DNA from: Bacteroides caecimuris
Lineage (GTDB): Bacteria; Bacteroidota; Bacteroidia; Bacteroidales; Bacteroidaceae
Reading direction: 5' to 3'
Assembly (NCBI RefSeq): GCF_001688725.2
Contig: NZ_CP015401.2
Coordinates: 2,604,001 to 2,668,000, forward strand
DNA: 64,000 nt
The notes under the pieces: model-generated
Told to the model about the DNA's origin: nothing
What the model saw: only the letters and a program-made list of their open reading frames with translations
Database searches by the model: none
Program-made: the position numbers and the translations under genes
Shown: positions 8,141-16,759 of the stretch, in pieces
Numbering within the stretch: position 1 is the first letter of the stretch
Layout of the letters: each line of letters opens with the position of its first letter

Positions 8141-9349
8141 TTAAAAATTGGGAGACAGGGCGGCTACCAGACGATCAATGATGTCTTGAGCTACTTCCGT
8201 TTTCGACTTCAAAGGATAGTCTGTACGACCTTTCCTGTCGATTATACTTATCTTATTGGTATCATGGCGGAAACCGGCTCCAGCATCATTCAACGAGTTG
8301 AGCACGATAAAATCGAAGTTCTTGCGTTCGAGCTTTCCTTCGGCATTCTGCTGCTCATTATTGGTTTCGAGCGCAAAGCCAACCAAGCATTGTTGTTTTC
8401 TTTTTATGGCTCCCAAAGAGGCAGCAATATCTTGTGTTGCCCGAAGATGCAGGGTCAGTTCTTCTTCTTTTTCCCGCTTAATCTTCTTATCGGCTACTGT
8501 TACCGGACGATAGTCGGCTACTGCCGCACAAAGAATACCGGCATCAGCATCCGGGAAATGAGCCTGTGCTGCTTTGTACATCTCTTCAGCTGATTCGACA
8601 TCGACACGGATGATGCCAGAATGTTGCGTTTTGAGTTGCACAGGGCCTGTAATCAAGGTCACTTGCGCTCCACGACGGGCACATTCTTCTGCCAACGCGA
8701 ATCCCATCTTTCCGGACGAATAATTGCCGATGAAACGCACCGGGTCAATCTTTTCGTAAGTCGGTCCGGCGGTAATCATCACTTTCTTTCCGGACAGTTC
8801 GCCGCTCGAAGCAAAGAATTCATCCAATACCCGGATGATATTCTCCGGCTCTTCCATTCGCCCCTTCCCTACCAGATGGCTGGCTAGTTCTCCTGTCCCC
8901 GGCTCGATAATATGATTACCGTATGAACGCAGAATATCCAGATTTTTCTGGGTGGCAGGATGAGCAAACATATCGAGGTCCATTGCCGGAGCAACAAACA
9001 CGGGAGCTTTTGCCGAAAGATAAGTGGTTATCAGCATATTGTCGGCTATTCCGTTGGCCATTTTACCGATGGTAGAGGCAGTGGCCGGCGCAATCAATAC
9101 GGCATCCGCCCATAAACCGAGATCGACGTGGCTGTTCCACGTTCCGTCACGTTGGGCAAAAAACTCACTGATGACCGGTTTGCTGGTCAACGCCGAAAGA
9201 GTGATGGGAGTAATAAATTCTTTTCCCGCCGGAGTAATGACGACCTGCACTTCCGCTCCTTGCTTTATCAGCCCACGAATGATATAGCAAGCCTTGTACG
9301 CGGCAATACTGCCGGTAATTCCAAGAATTATTTTCTTTCCTTTTAGCAT
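8141..9349 (-). CDS. coaBC: Bifunctional phosphopantothenoylcysteine decarboxylase/phosphopantothenate-cysteine ligase
   Basis: 402-residue coenzyme A biosynthesis enzyme. Residues 1-185 are the flavin-dependent decarboxylase CoaC (GITGSIAAYKA; LIAPATASTIGKMANGIADN) and about 190-400 the ligase CoaB (VMITAGPTYEKIDPVRFIGN, SSGKMGFALAEE, GFALETNN). In place of the classical PAMN motif it has APAMDLDMF, and the loop carrying the E. coli catalytic Cys reads GELASHLVGKGRM with Ser. I recall the same pattern in other Bacteroidetes, so it is probably a lineage variant rather than decay. The start codon overlaps the stop of the exonuclease gene by 1 nt. Confidence 0.95.
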   Translation of the reverse strand: MLKGKKIILGITGSIAAYKACYIIRGLIKQGAEVQVVITPAGKEFITPITLSALTSKPVISEFFAQRDGTWNSHVDLGLWADAVLIAPATASTIGKMANGIADNMLITTYLSAKAPVFVAPAMDLDMFAHPATQKNLDILRSYGNHIIEPGTGELASHLVGKGRMEEPENIIRVLDEFFASSGELSGKKVMITAGPTYEKIDPVRFIGNYSSGKMGFALAEECARRGAQVTLITGPVQLKTQHSGIIRVDVESAEEMYKAAQAHFPDADAGILCAAVADYRPVTVADKKIKREKEEELTLHLRATQDIAASLGAIKRKQQCLVGFALETNNEQQNAEGKLERKNFDFIVLNSLNDAGAGFRHDTNKISIIDRKGRTDYPLKSKTEVAQDIIDRLVAALSPNF

Positions 9350-10128
9350 TATTTTGTAATCAAATTACTCATTTCACGCAAGCGGATTTTTGTCAATACC
9401 GCCTTGGTGTTCAGCGTGAAGTCACTATTCAAAATCCAACTGTAGTATCCGGGATCTTTCTTCAAAACCTCGGCTACAGACATTCCCTTATATTTTCCGA
9501 AGTTGAACACTTCTACTCCGTTATCATCGTACACCATGCGTCCGGCAAAATCGACATTCTTGCTGAAGCTTGAATAATCTGCCAGGAACGCAATATCATT
9601 CTGAAGATCGGAATAACGGTCGAGCTGTGCTTTCAGCACTTCGTACGTAGCCCGTGTATCTGCTTCGGCAGTGTGCGCGTCTTCCAGATTCTTGTCGCAA
9701 TAGAACTTGTAGGCAGCAGACAGGGTGCGTTGTTCCATTTTGTGGAAGATGACCTGTACGTCTACAAATTTACGTTTTGTCATATCAATATCCACTCCGA
9801 CACGAAGAAACTCTTCGGCAAGAACAGGAATATCAAAACGGTTGGAATTAAATCCTGCCAAATCGCAACCTTCAATGTCTCGGGCTATGTTTTTCGCTAC
9901 TTCTTTAAAAGTAGGACAATCTGCCACGTCGGCATCATAAATGCCATGTATAGCAGAGGATGCTTCCGGAATATGCATTTCAGGATTGATACGTAATGTC
10001 TTCGCTTCTTCATTTCCATTCGGATATACTTTCAGATAGCAGATTTCAACAATTCGGTCTGTGTTGATATTGGTTCCTGTTGTTTCTAAATCAAAGAAAA
10101 CAATGGGGTTTTTCAGGTTTAATTTCAT
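9349..10128 (-). CDS. DnaQ-like 3'-5' exonuclease with C-terminal DUF3820-type domain
   Basis: 259-residue DEDDh exonuclease. ExoI is FFDLETTGTN (Asp13, Glu15), ExoII lies around GCDLAGFNSNRFDIPVL, and ExoIII is HTAEADTRATYEVL with the conserved His and Asp. The C-terminal third (about 205-255; FNFGKYKGMSVAEVL, DPGYYSWILNSDF) is a small domain of the DUF3820 type often attached to exonucleases. It could proofread for DNA polymerase or act in repair; the place between dnaN and recN fits either but proves neither. It is co-transcribed with coaBC by a 1-nt overlap. Confidence 0.9.
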   Translation of the reverse strand: MKLNLKNPIVFFDLETTGTNINTDRIVEICYLKVYPNGNEEAKTLRINPEMHIPEASSAIHGIYDADVADCPTFKEVAKNIARDIEGCDLAGFNSNRFDIPVLAEEFLRVGVDIDMTKRKFVDVQVIFHKMEQRTLSAAYKFYCDKNLEDAHTAEADTRATYEVLKAQLDRYSDLQNDIAFLADYSSFSKNVDFAGRMVYDDNGVEVFNFGKYKGMSVAEVLKKDPGYYSWILNSDFTLNTKAVLTKIRLREMSNLITK

Positions 10129-10147
10129 TTCTGTTTATTTTATTGAG

Positions 10148-10233
10148 TCACCACAGAGGACGCAGAGGACACAGAGGGTTATTTAATAAATATTCAAATT
10201 TATCCTCTGTGTCCTCTGCGTCCTCTGTGGTGA
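10148..10233. repeat. 30-bp perfect inverted repeat of an AGAGGAC-rich sequence
   Basis: Sequence 10148-10177 (core CACCACAGAGGACGCAGAGG) is the exact reverse complement of 10204-10233, with a 26-nt AT-rich loop. Each arm is itself made of repeated CAGAGGAC units. It lies between dnaN and the exonuclease gene, both minus strand. It resembles dispersed REP-type elements seen between genes in Bacteroides and may also work as a terminator or mRNA-stability hairpin. Confidence 0.8.
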
Positions 10234-10240
10234 ATTAACA

Positions 10241-11365
10241 TTAATCATTTAGCATCATCGGCATCAGCAACATCAGCAGATCTTCGTTTTCTTCCTGCTC
10301 TACCGGGATGATTACTCCGGCACGTGAAGGATCTGCAAGTTCGATGACTACTTCATCTGCCGAAATATTGTTCAGTATGTCGATGAGGAATGTCGATTTG
10401 AAACCGATGCTCATTGCAGCACCTGCATACTGGCAAACTTGTGTTTCTTCGGCAGAAGTAGAGAAATCAATATCTTGTGCGGAAATCACAATCTGGTTTT
10501 CCTGCATACGAAGTTTAATCAAACTGCTGGCTTGTGACGAGAAGATAGACACACGGCGCAAAGCTCCTACCAACTGTTGGCGGTCTACGGTTACTTTGTG
10601 CGGGTTGTTTTGCGGAATTACCGAGTTGTAGTTCGGGTAACGTCCTTCAATCAGGCGGCAAACCATCCGGTAGCTTTCGAGCATGAATACAGCGTTGCGT
10701 TCGTCAAATTCGATGGTCACTGTGCCTTGTTCTTTCGGCAAAAGATTCTTTAGCAATGTAGCCGGTTTCTTCGGAAGGATGAAGGCTGCACGCTCGTTGC
10801 CTTTGGCTGCCAACGTTTTGCAACGCACCAGTTTATGACCGTCCGAAGCAACCATTGTAATGTCTTCTGTTGTAATATCGAAATAAATACCGTTCATCAC
10901 CGGACGAAGTTCATCATCGGCAGTAGCAAACACCGAACGGTTGATACCTCCCAGAAGTACGCTTGCTTCCATTTCTACGCGGACAGCATTATCCCCCAGT
11001 GTAGCCGATTGCGGGAATTCATCCGCATTCTGCCCCATCAGGCTGTATTTTCCGTTCTGGTACTGCACCGTTATTTCATAATTATCCGGATTGATATCGA
11101 ATGTGAGTGGTTGCTCCGGAATTTCTTTCAGTGCGTCAAGCAATGTTTTCGCTACTACGGCAAAACGCCCGTTCGTATCGCTCTCATTCACTTCTACGGT
11201 AGTCACCATCGTTGTTTCACTGTCGGATACAGTCACAGATAAAGTTCCGTCTTCCAATTCGAAGAGGAAACAATCGAGAATTGGCAGCGCATTTTTTGAA
11301 TTAATAACACGGCTGATGGCCTGTAAATGGCTGGAAAGAGCAGTACTTGAAACGATAAATTTCAT
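10241..11365 (-). CDS. dnaN: DNA polymerase III beta subunit (sliding clamp)
   Basis: 374-residue processivity clamp with the usual three-domain layout (family length about 370). Diagnostic segments include MKFIVSSTALSSHLQAISRV at the N-terminus, GINRSVFATADDELRPVMNGI in domain II and the C-terminal VIIPVEQEENEDLLMLLMPM that ends clamp proteins. No dnaA, gyrB or DnaA-box cluster is next to it, so this dnaN is not a replication-origin marker here. A minus-strand -7 box (TAACTTTG, 11411-11404) lies 39 bp upstream of the start. Confidence 0.97.
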   Translation of the reverse strand: MKFIVSSTALSSHLQAISRVINSKNALPILDCFLFELEDGTLSVTVSDSETTMVTTVEVNESDTNGRFAVVAKTLLDALKEIPEQPLTFDINPDNYEITVQYQNGKYSLMGQNADEFPQSATLGDNAVRVEMEASVLLGGINRSVFATADDELRPVMNGIYFDITTEDITMVASDGHKLVRCKTLAAKGNERAAFILPKKPATLLKNLLPKEQGTVTIEFDERNAVFMLESYRMVCRLIEGRYPNYNSVIPQNNPHKVTVDRQQLVGALRRVSIFSSQASSLIKLRMQENQIVISAQDIDFSTSAEETQVCQYAGAAMSIGFKSTFLIDILNNISADEVVIELADPSRAGVIIPVEQEENEDLLMLLMPMMLND

Positions 11366-11403
11366 ATATTTTCGTGTATTTAAGTTTTAAATGTTCTATC
11401 GCA

Positions 11404-11411
11404 CAAAGTTA
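11404..11411 (-). promoter_or_regulatory. Putative -7 box of dnaN promoter
   Basis: TAACTTTG on the minus strand matches TAnnTTTG and lies 39 bp upstream of the dnaN start. The -33 region is only a weak match (ATTG). The site sits in the 153-bp divergent region shared with the DUF3127 gene. Confidence 0.45.
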
Positions 11412-11518
11412 CGAAAAAAGATTGGGGCTGCCCAATAAAAACAAAAGAAAAAACAGGTATTGTGCGAGGGATATTACTAAAAAATTGTAACTTCGCCGCA
11501 GAATTTAAAATTATCGCA

Positions 11519-11893
11519 ATGGAATTTACAGGAAAAATCATCGCTATCCTCCCCCCGAGAGGCGGAGTCTCAAAAACTAGCGGCAACGAGTGGAAATCAC
11601 AAGAGTACGTTATCGAAAACCACGACCAATATCCGCGCAAAATGTGCTTCGACGTATTTGGCGCAGACAAAATCGAGCAGTTCAACATTCAAATGGGCGA
11701 AGAATTGACTGTATCATTCGACGTTGACGCCCGTCAGTGGAATGATCGCTGGTTCAATAGTATCCGCGCATGGAAAGTAGAGCGTGTTAACACAGGTGCT
11801 CCAATGGCTTCCGGTTCTCCCGTTCCTCCTCCAGCTCCATCGGCTATGCCGGAATTTACTCCGGGCGATGCCAAAGACGACCTGCCATTCTAA
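11519..11893 (+). CDS. DUF3127 protein with SSB-like acidic C-terminal tail
   Basis: 124 residues starting at ATG 11519 (MEFTGKIIAILPPRGGVSKT); a frame extension to 11462 was discarded because it has no family-like sequence. Residues 1-90 look like a small OB-fold-type beta domain (GKIIAILPP, EELTVSFDVDARQWNDRWFN, IRAWKVERV). A Pro/Ser/Ala-rich linker (about 93-113) leads to the end GDAKDDLPF. That end copies the tail of single-strand DNA-binding proteins (DDDLPF), which recruits repair and replication partners. The resemblance and the neighbouring dnaN suggest a single-strand binding accessory role, but this is inference; the family has no assigned function that I know of. Confidence 0.88.
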   Translation: MEFTGKIIAILPPRGGVSKTSGNEWKSQEYVIENHDQYPRKMCFDVFGADKIEQFNIQMGEELTVSFDVDARQWNDRWFNSIRAWKVERVNTGAPMASGSPVPPPAPSAMPEFTPGDAKDDLPF

Positions 11894-11924
11894 ACCGAAA
11901 GTCATTCGTTCGACGAATAAGCAT

Positions 11925-11967
11925 AAAAAAACTCCCGATAGGATTAAACTCCATCGGGAGTTTTTTT
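11925..11967. terminator. Bidirectional intrinsic terminator after the DUF3127 gene
   Basis: ACTCCCGAT (11931-11939) pairs with ATCGGGAGT (11953-11961), flanked by an A-run on the left and TTTTTTT on the right. It lies 31 nt after the stop codon. Confidence 0.9.
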
Positions 11968-12066
11968 ATCTCCTTTTCTCCCGAAAAAAAACAAATCTTT
12001 TTCTTCTTCTTTTTCATCTTCAGAAGAAGAATTTTTTTTATTTATTTCTTTGTTTATAATGGGGGA

Positions 12067-12120
12067 TGAATTTTTCTGTATATTTTACGTATTTTCCGTG
12101 AATTTTTCTGTATATTTTAC
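12067..12120. repeat. Two perfect 22-bp direct repeats, period 32
   Basis: The 22-bp sequence at 12067-12088 (starting TGAATTTTTCTGTATATT) is repeated exactly at 12099-12120. It sits in the 496-bp AT-rich space between two convergent genes (11894-12389). Apart from this pair and the terminator, I see no convincing gene in that space; an A/K-rich reading frame at 12160-12453 is probably spurious. Confidence 0.75.
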
Positions 12121-12389
12121 AGATTCAAATGTTAAAATCGCTCATAACAAGCTGGCTATATGACTATTATAAGCACACATATAAAAACGGCAAAAACGCA
12201 AAAAGAAAAAAAACAAAAAGGCGTTTCTCCAAAAGCAGAACGCACACCAAAAAGCATGGGTCAATGGAGCAAAAAAAACGATAAACAGCATCTTGAAAAT
12301 GTATGGAGGAAGCAGGCAAAGTTTATGGATAATCCAGCCAAAAGCTATGGAGGTTTTCAGAAAAATGATCGCAGACAAACGATGATTTT

Positions 12390-13964
12390 TTATTCTGATT
12401 TATATTTCAAAACAATAGTAGGATATACCATTCCGTCTGTACAGGCAAACTGAACAAAGAGAGTGAAATGACGGAAGAAGTCGGCGTTGCGCAGAAAGAA
12501 ATCCGGTACCAAACGAACGTGATTTTCTGATTGTTGGAATATGTGGTCGAAATCCGCCATCAGCATAAAATGATAGGAATCGGACAAATGATCCATGCCT
12601 GTCTGATAGGCCATCGCTCCATCGAGCACCTCACCTTTATCCAGCTGGCGGATATAATGCGCGAGAGCATCCGCATCAGGAGCGAGCAACAAGCGCCCGC
12701 CATAGAAGGCTGCATATACATCCAAGGTTGGTTCCGCAAAACTGGTTAGTTGTTCAAACAACGTTGTTTGAGGCAACCGATAGATAGGATATGCTTTATT
12801 TACAGTATAACAAAAAGTTATACGCGGATTTCTTCTTCCTTCGTCCGCCGGAGCTGCATCAACAAGGGCACGAAGCATTCGCTCGGCTTCCGTTATATCT
12901 GCCACCGACAGGCTCAAGACTGCCGCTGCACCCTGCAAAGTATCTTCACGCTGAAAGAGACAGGCAACCAAATCCTGCCCAGCATTTTCTATCAGATAGC
13001 GTGAAAACTCTTCATCCCTATTTTGGACTTCGCTCGTGCGGGCAGCCACACTCTGTTCCTGCGTATTTCCATAAGAAAGCAGAGACACCCAGTCCGCAAT
13101 CCCTTGCCGGCTGAAATAGAAAGCAGTAGATGGCAACACTTCTCCCGGAAATCCCTTGACGGATTGCTGCTGGCGAAGCTGGTTTATAAACGCAAAGCAA
13201 GTGTCTGCATCGTGAGTGATGCCGGAGAAATAGATGAAATCATCTTTCATCTTCATGTCAAATTCCGTCCATCCCATCATCCCTTTCATACGGGTATAGA
13301 CTGTAGCAACCGCCGCACTTTTCTTGGGAGCACGTATTCCTGTAAAGGTAGAATCATCAGCCAACGATTTTCCACGTTTATATGTATCAATAACGTTTTC
13401 AATCAGTTTTTTCTGAAAGCTCAATGCCATAAAATCGGATGTCAGATAGCAGGCAAGAAAATCACCGTCCGCCATCGGATAAATGACAATTTCTTCTCCT
13501 TTGTAAATAAATGTTTTCGGCGGATAAAGTGAGGATATATATTTGCGCACAAACCTGTTTACCAACTCCTTATCTCCATGGCCCAATCTGCAATAGAGTA
13601 CTTGGTTACGTTCGTTATCCGGTTCGTGGAAACCAATCATCATTTGATTCATTTGCCGGCTCAAACCGTGGGGAGTATCCTCCGAAAGGGCATAAAGGCC
13701 CTGTTTCAGATAAGAAAAAAGTTTGGATACATGAAGATATTGCTGATTTTTACTACAAGTCAGCTCATCGACCTCTGCTACAAATTCAAGCACGTCATCA
13801 GTAACGAATACTGCTGAAGTTGTAGACGGCACTAGTTCATAAAGATTAAAATCTTTATGTCCTTCAGCCACCGACAGTCTAAAAAAAGAGTACAATGCGA
13901 AACCTGAGCACAAAAGTACAACAGAAGACGTGATCGCTATTTTCACTATCGTACGAAGTTTCAT
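12390..13964 (-). CDS. Membrane-anchored protein of unknown function (DUF3352-like)
   Basis: 524 residues. A single N-terminal hydrophobic segment (about 8-30; IAITSSVVLLCSGFALYSFF) anchors a large soluble domain. The opening YELVPSTTSAVFVTDDVLEF and the repeated pattern of two similar halves resemble DUF3352-type proteins, which often carry substrate-like repeats, but I recognise no catalytic motif. The gene stands alone on the minus strand, convergent with the DUF3127 gene and about 80 bp downstream of the MBL hydrolase gene. Function not assigned. Confidence 0.8.
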   Translation of the reverse strand: MKLRTIVKIAITSSVVLLCSGFALYSFFRLSVAEGHKDFNLYELVPSTTSAVFVTDDVLEFVAEVDELTCSKNQQYLHVSKLFSYLKQGLYALSEDTPHGLSRQMNQMMIGFHEPDNERNQVLYCRLGHGDKELVNRFVRKYISSLYPPKTFIYKGEEIVIYPMADGDFLACYLTSDFMALSFQKKLIENVIDTYKRGKSLADDSTFTGIRAPKKSAAVATVYTRMKGMMGWTEFDMKMKDDFIYFSGITHDADTCFAFINQLRQQQSVKGFPGEVLPSTAFYFSRQGIADWVSLLSYGNTQEQSVAARTSEVQNRDEEFSRYLIENAGQDLVACLFQREDTLQGAAAVLSLSVADITEAERMLRALVDAAPADEGRRNPRITFCYTVNKAYPIYRLPQTTLFEQLTSFAEPTLDVYAAFYGGRLLLAPDADALAHYIRQLDKGEVLDGAMAYQTGMDHLSDSYHFMLMADFDHIFQQSENHVRLVPDFFLRNADFFRHFTLFVQFACTDGMVYPTIVLKYKSE

Positions 13965-14047
13965 AATATTCGCTGTTTATCGGCTAGGTGCAAAAATAAT
14001 AATTTCTACAAAGAAAACAAAACTTTTACTAAAAAATTCACCAATAA

Positions 14048-14806
14048 TCAAAGATAGATATCCAATCCGTCGAATGCCAGGTGAATATTTTCCGGAAGAC
14101 TCTTTTCCACTTCCGCATGCAAGCCCATATCATGGCTCATGTGTATAAAGTATGTCTCCTTTGCCTGAATACGCTGCGCCACCGTCAATGCTTCTTCCAA
14201 ATTTTGGTGAGTAGGATGCGAGGCGACGCGAAGTGCATTCATTACCAAAACATCTATGCCTGCCAATTGTTCATAGGATTCTTCGGGCATGGTCAACATA
14301 TCGGTGATATACCCCAACTGCCCGATACGATACCCCAGAATCGGCAGTCGACCATGCATCACACGCAGAGGAAGCACTTTTGTATGATTTATAGGAAAGG
14401 AGTGTCCTACCGAAATTTCCTGTAAAGGAATATCGGGAACACCCGGATAACGACGATCCACAAAGCAATAAGGCATACGCAAACGAAATCCGCGTGCTAC
14501 ATAGTCTTCCGCATAAATAGGCACGGAACCAAACCGGCAAAACGGACGTAAATCGTCTAATCCGCCTACATGGTCATAATGTTCGTGCGTAATGAGTACA
14601 CCATCTATCCTCTCAAAAGGAAGATGCAATACCTGTGCCCGAAAATCAGGACCACAATCTATCAAAATCCGCGCGTCATCGGTCTCCACAATAGCAGATG
14701 CACGCGATCGATTATCCTTCGGATCGGAGGAAGTACACACCGAACATGTACAGCCGATTTGAGGCACTCCTGTCGATGTTCCACTTCCTATAATTCTTAC
14801 TTTCAC
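14048..14806 (-). CDS. MBL-fold metal-dependent hydrolase (PhnP-like)
   Basis: 252-residue metallo-beta-lactamase fold protein. The di-metal motif THEHYDHVGG (73-82) is intact, with later metal ligands around RVMHGRLP and FIHMSHDMGLH. An N-terminal Cys cluster (GCTCSVC, Cys19, Cys21, Cys24) followed by DPKDNRSRAS is typical of PhnP-type phosphodiesterases and related hydrolases. The usual activity of that group is cleavage of cyclic phosphates or phosphodiesters; the substrate here is unknown. Only 10 bp separates it from murB upstream on the same strand, so they form one transcription unit. Confidence 0.9.
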   Translation of the reverse strand: MKVRIIGSGTSTGVPQIGCTCSVCTSSDPKDNRSRASAIVETDDARILIDCGPDFRAQVLHLPFERIDGVLITHEHYDHVGGLDDLRPFCRFGSVPIYAEDYVARGFRLRMPYCFVDRRYPGVPDIPLQEISVGHSFPINHTKVLPLRVMHGRLPILGYRIGQLGYITDMLTMPEESYEQLAGIDVLVMNALRVASHPTHQNLEEALTVAQRIQAKETYFIHMSHDMGLHAEVEKSLPENIHLAFDGLDIYL

Positions 14807-14816
14807 TTGTTTATTC

Positions 14817-15809
14817 TCAATTTATAAAGTTGACTTCCGGATGAATATCAATGCCGAACTTCTCACGAACAGAGGCACGGACTGCATCTGATAGCGCAAT
14901 GATATCACTACCTTTTGCTCCGCCACGATTCACCAGTACCAGTGCTTGTTTATCATGCACGGCAGCCGGACCCAAGGCTTTTCCCTTCCAGCCGCACTGA
15001 TCAATCATCCACCCTGCCGGAATCTTGACGCGACCGTTAGCCAGTTCATAATAGGGCATGTGGGGATATTCTTGTTGCAAGGCTTCCAGCTTTTCTTTCG
15101 ACACAATAGGGTTCATAAAGAAACTGCCGGCATTACCCATCACTTTCGGATCGGGCAACTTGCTCTCGCGAATACCAATAATCACCTTACGCACAACAGG
15201 TAGTGTCAGTGCCGGATATTTTTCAAGTTCCTGCCGAATGGTACCATAATCCAACGTATAATACTCTTCTTTACTTAGCCGAAAACGGACATAAGTAACA
15301 AAAGCCGATTTATTTTCCGGACGTTTGAAGATGCTGTCGCGGTAGGTATATCCACATTCATCAACTGAATAAACGCGTTCTTCAGCTTGAATGTTCACCG
15401 TTTCCACAGCGGTTATCAGATCTTTTACCTCAACGCCATAGGCTCCGATATTCTGCACCGCACTTGCCCCTACCTCACCGGGAATCAGCGACAGGTTCTC
15501 CGCTCCATACCATCCGTGCTCTACACAATAGGCCACAAAGTCATCCCATACTACCCCTGCTCCCACTCGCACTGATACAGAGCGAGCATCTTCTTCCGTC
15601 ACTTCGATTCCTTCAATGCGGGAATGTAATATCAGCCCATCGTAATCTTTGGTAAACAACAAGTTACTGCCACCACCAATATGCAAAAAAGGTGTCGTAA
15701 TGGCACCTTGCGCAATCAGCTTCTTCAGTTCTTCAACCGAAGTGTACTCTAAAAAACGATCGGCATTGACATCTATACCGAATGTGTTGTAGGGTAAAAG
15801 AGAATACAT
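14817..15809 (-). CDS. murB: UDP-N-acetylenolpyruvoylglucosamine reductase
   Basis: 330-residue cytoplasmic FAD enzyme that reduces UDP-GlcNAc-enolpyruvate to UDP-MurNAc in peptidoglycan synthesis. FAD-binding segments [16 protein letters not shown] and [19 protein letters not shown] are clear, the catalytic Ser lies in [12 protein letters not shown], and the catalytic Glu in HPEVNFIN at the C-terminus. The length and the Tyr loop (RDSIFKR region) fit the type I enzyme of E. coli. The gene is 10 bp upstream of the MBL hydrolase gene. Confidence 0.97.
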   Translation of the reverse strand: MYSLLPYNTFGIDVNADRFLEYTSVEELKKLIAQGAITTPFLHIGGGSNLLFTKDYDGLILHSRIEGIEVTEEDARSVSVRVGAGVVWDDFVAYCVEHGWYGAENLSLIPGEVGASAVQNIGAYGVEVKDLITAVETVNIQAEERVYSVDECGYTYRDSIFKRPENKSAFVTYVRFRLSKEEYYTLDYGTIRQELEKYPALTLPVVRKVIIGIRESKLPDPKVMGNAGSFFMNPIVSKEKLEALQQEYPHMPYYELANGRVKIPAGWMIDQCGWKGKALGPAAVHDKQALVLVNRGGAKGSDIIALSDAVRASVREKFGIDIHPEVNFIN

Positions 15810-15910
15810 ATATTTTTAATTATAAGTTATATCGTTATTCGTTATAAGCCGACAAACACAATTATTATCATTAACTGCAAGGCTATTTGCTATCGTGTAT
15901 ACAACTTGCA

Positions 15911-16759
15911 TCAAATGCTTGTATCTTCAAACTTATACAATTCCCATTCTCCGGCTTTGCGACGGAAATAGAGGATATTGGAAAAACCATTACCGATACC
16001 TTTCAACGCCAGGATTTTCGTTGGTGAATCATCGTCATTCCGTTGTCCGTAATTGATATTAGAAAGACGATCGGCAGGAAGTCCCGGTTTAAAAGCGAAC
16101 CACTGATTAAGGTCTAGAGTGGTCTCCAGAATAGAAAAATCATCATCCGGATCGGTGGTTATAAAAGCCAGAGGCTCACACACACGCTTACTTTGAAAAA
16201 GGCTATCTGCGGCAAAGTGTCCGAAAAACTCCACGAAATTTTCATTATCATTTTGCTTAATGGGACGCAGATTAATTGCCTCCAGTATCCATGCACCTTT
16301 GATACGCTCAAAATAGTATTTCTTCACCATTCGTGTTTTCACAAACACCCATTCTACCTGTACGGAAGTGAGAGAGGTGTCTCCTACTAAATCCATATCT
16401 TCCTCTCTATCAAACAGAAGCGTATAATAATACTGTTTGGTAAACAAGTCATCATGCTTCCAATTACGCTCCTCAATATTCGTTTTTTTATCCCCATTGT
16501 AGTAAGGCAACGGAAATTTCACGCGCTGACGCTGCAACACATCATCGGAAGCAAAATTGTAGATAAAATCATCGAAAGATTCATCTGCCTGTATAGGTTG
16601 CGGATCTTCCGGCGATTCATCACAGTGAATAGAATCGGCTACCTGCCGGATAGAATCCACTTCTTTTGTGATAGATGCGAAGGGGTCAATGTGTGTTTTC
16701 TTGTTTCCACAAGCGCCCAGTATACCGAGCAACATGACCCCTACAATTAGTTTTTTCAT
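15911..16759 (-). CDS. Lipoprotein of DUF4348 type
   Basis: 282 residues. The lipobox LGILGACGNK puts the lipidated Cys at residue 17, predicting an inner- or outer-membrane lipoprotein facing the periplasm. The mature part contains WNYK/RWNHDDLFTKQYYYTLLF-like aromatic segments and a C-terminal LYFRRKAGEWELYKFEDTSI typical of the DUF4348 family found in Bacteroidetes. No enzymatic motif is seen. The start overlaps the stop of the threonine dehydrogenase gene by 1 nt, so the two are co-translated. Confidence 0.82.
   Translation of the reverse strand: MKKLIVGVMLLGILGACGNKKTHIDPFASITKEVDSIRQVADSIHCDESPEDPQPIQADESFDDFIYNFASDDVLQRQRVKFPLPYYNGDKKTNIEERNWKHDDLFTKQYYYTLLFDREEDMDLVGDTSLTSVQVEWVFVKTRMVKKYYFERIKGAWILEAINLRPIKQNDNENFVEFFGHFAADSLFQSKRVCEPLAFITTDPDDDFSILETTLDLNQWFAFKPGLPADRLSNINYGQRNDDDSPTKILALKGIGNGFSNILYFRRKAGEWELYKFEDTSI

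Noticed and set aside
10241..11365. Replication origin near dnaN
   Set aside because: No dnaA, recF, gyrB or DnaA-box cluster beside it; dnaN is isolated from the origin in many Bacteroidetes.
12160..12453. 97-codon plus-strand frame beginning MTIISTHIKTAKTQKEKK
   Set aside because: Very A-rich, Lys-heavy composition, no family resemblance, and its last 64 bp overlap the convergent gene that has clear coding character. Kept out of the gene list.
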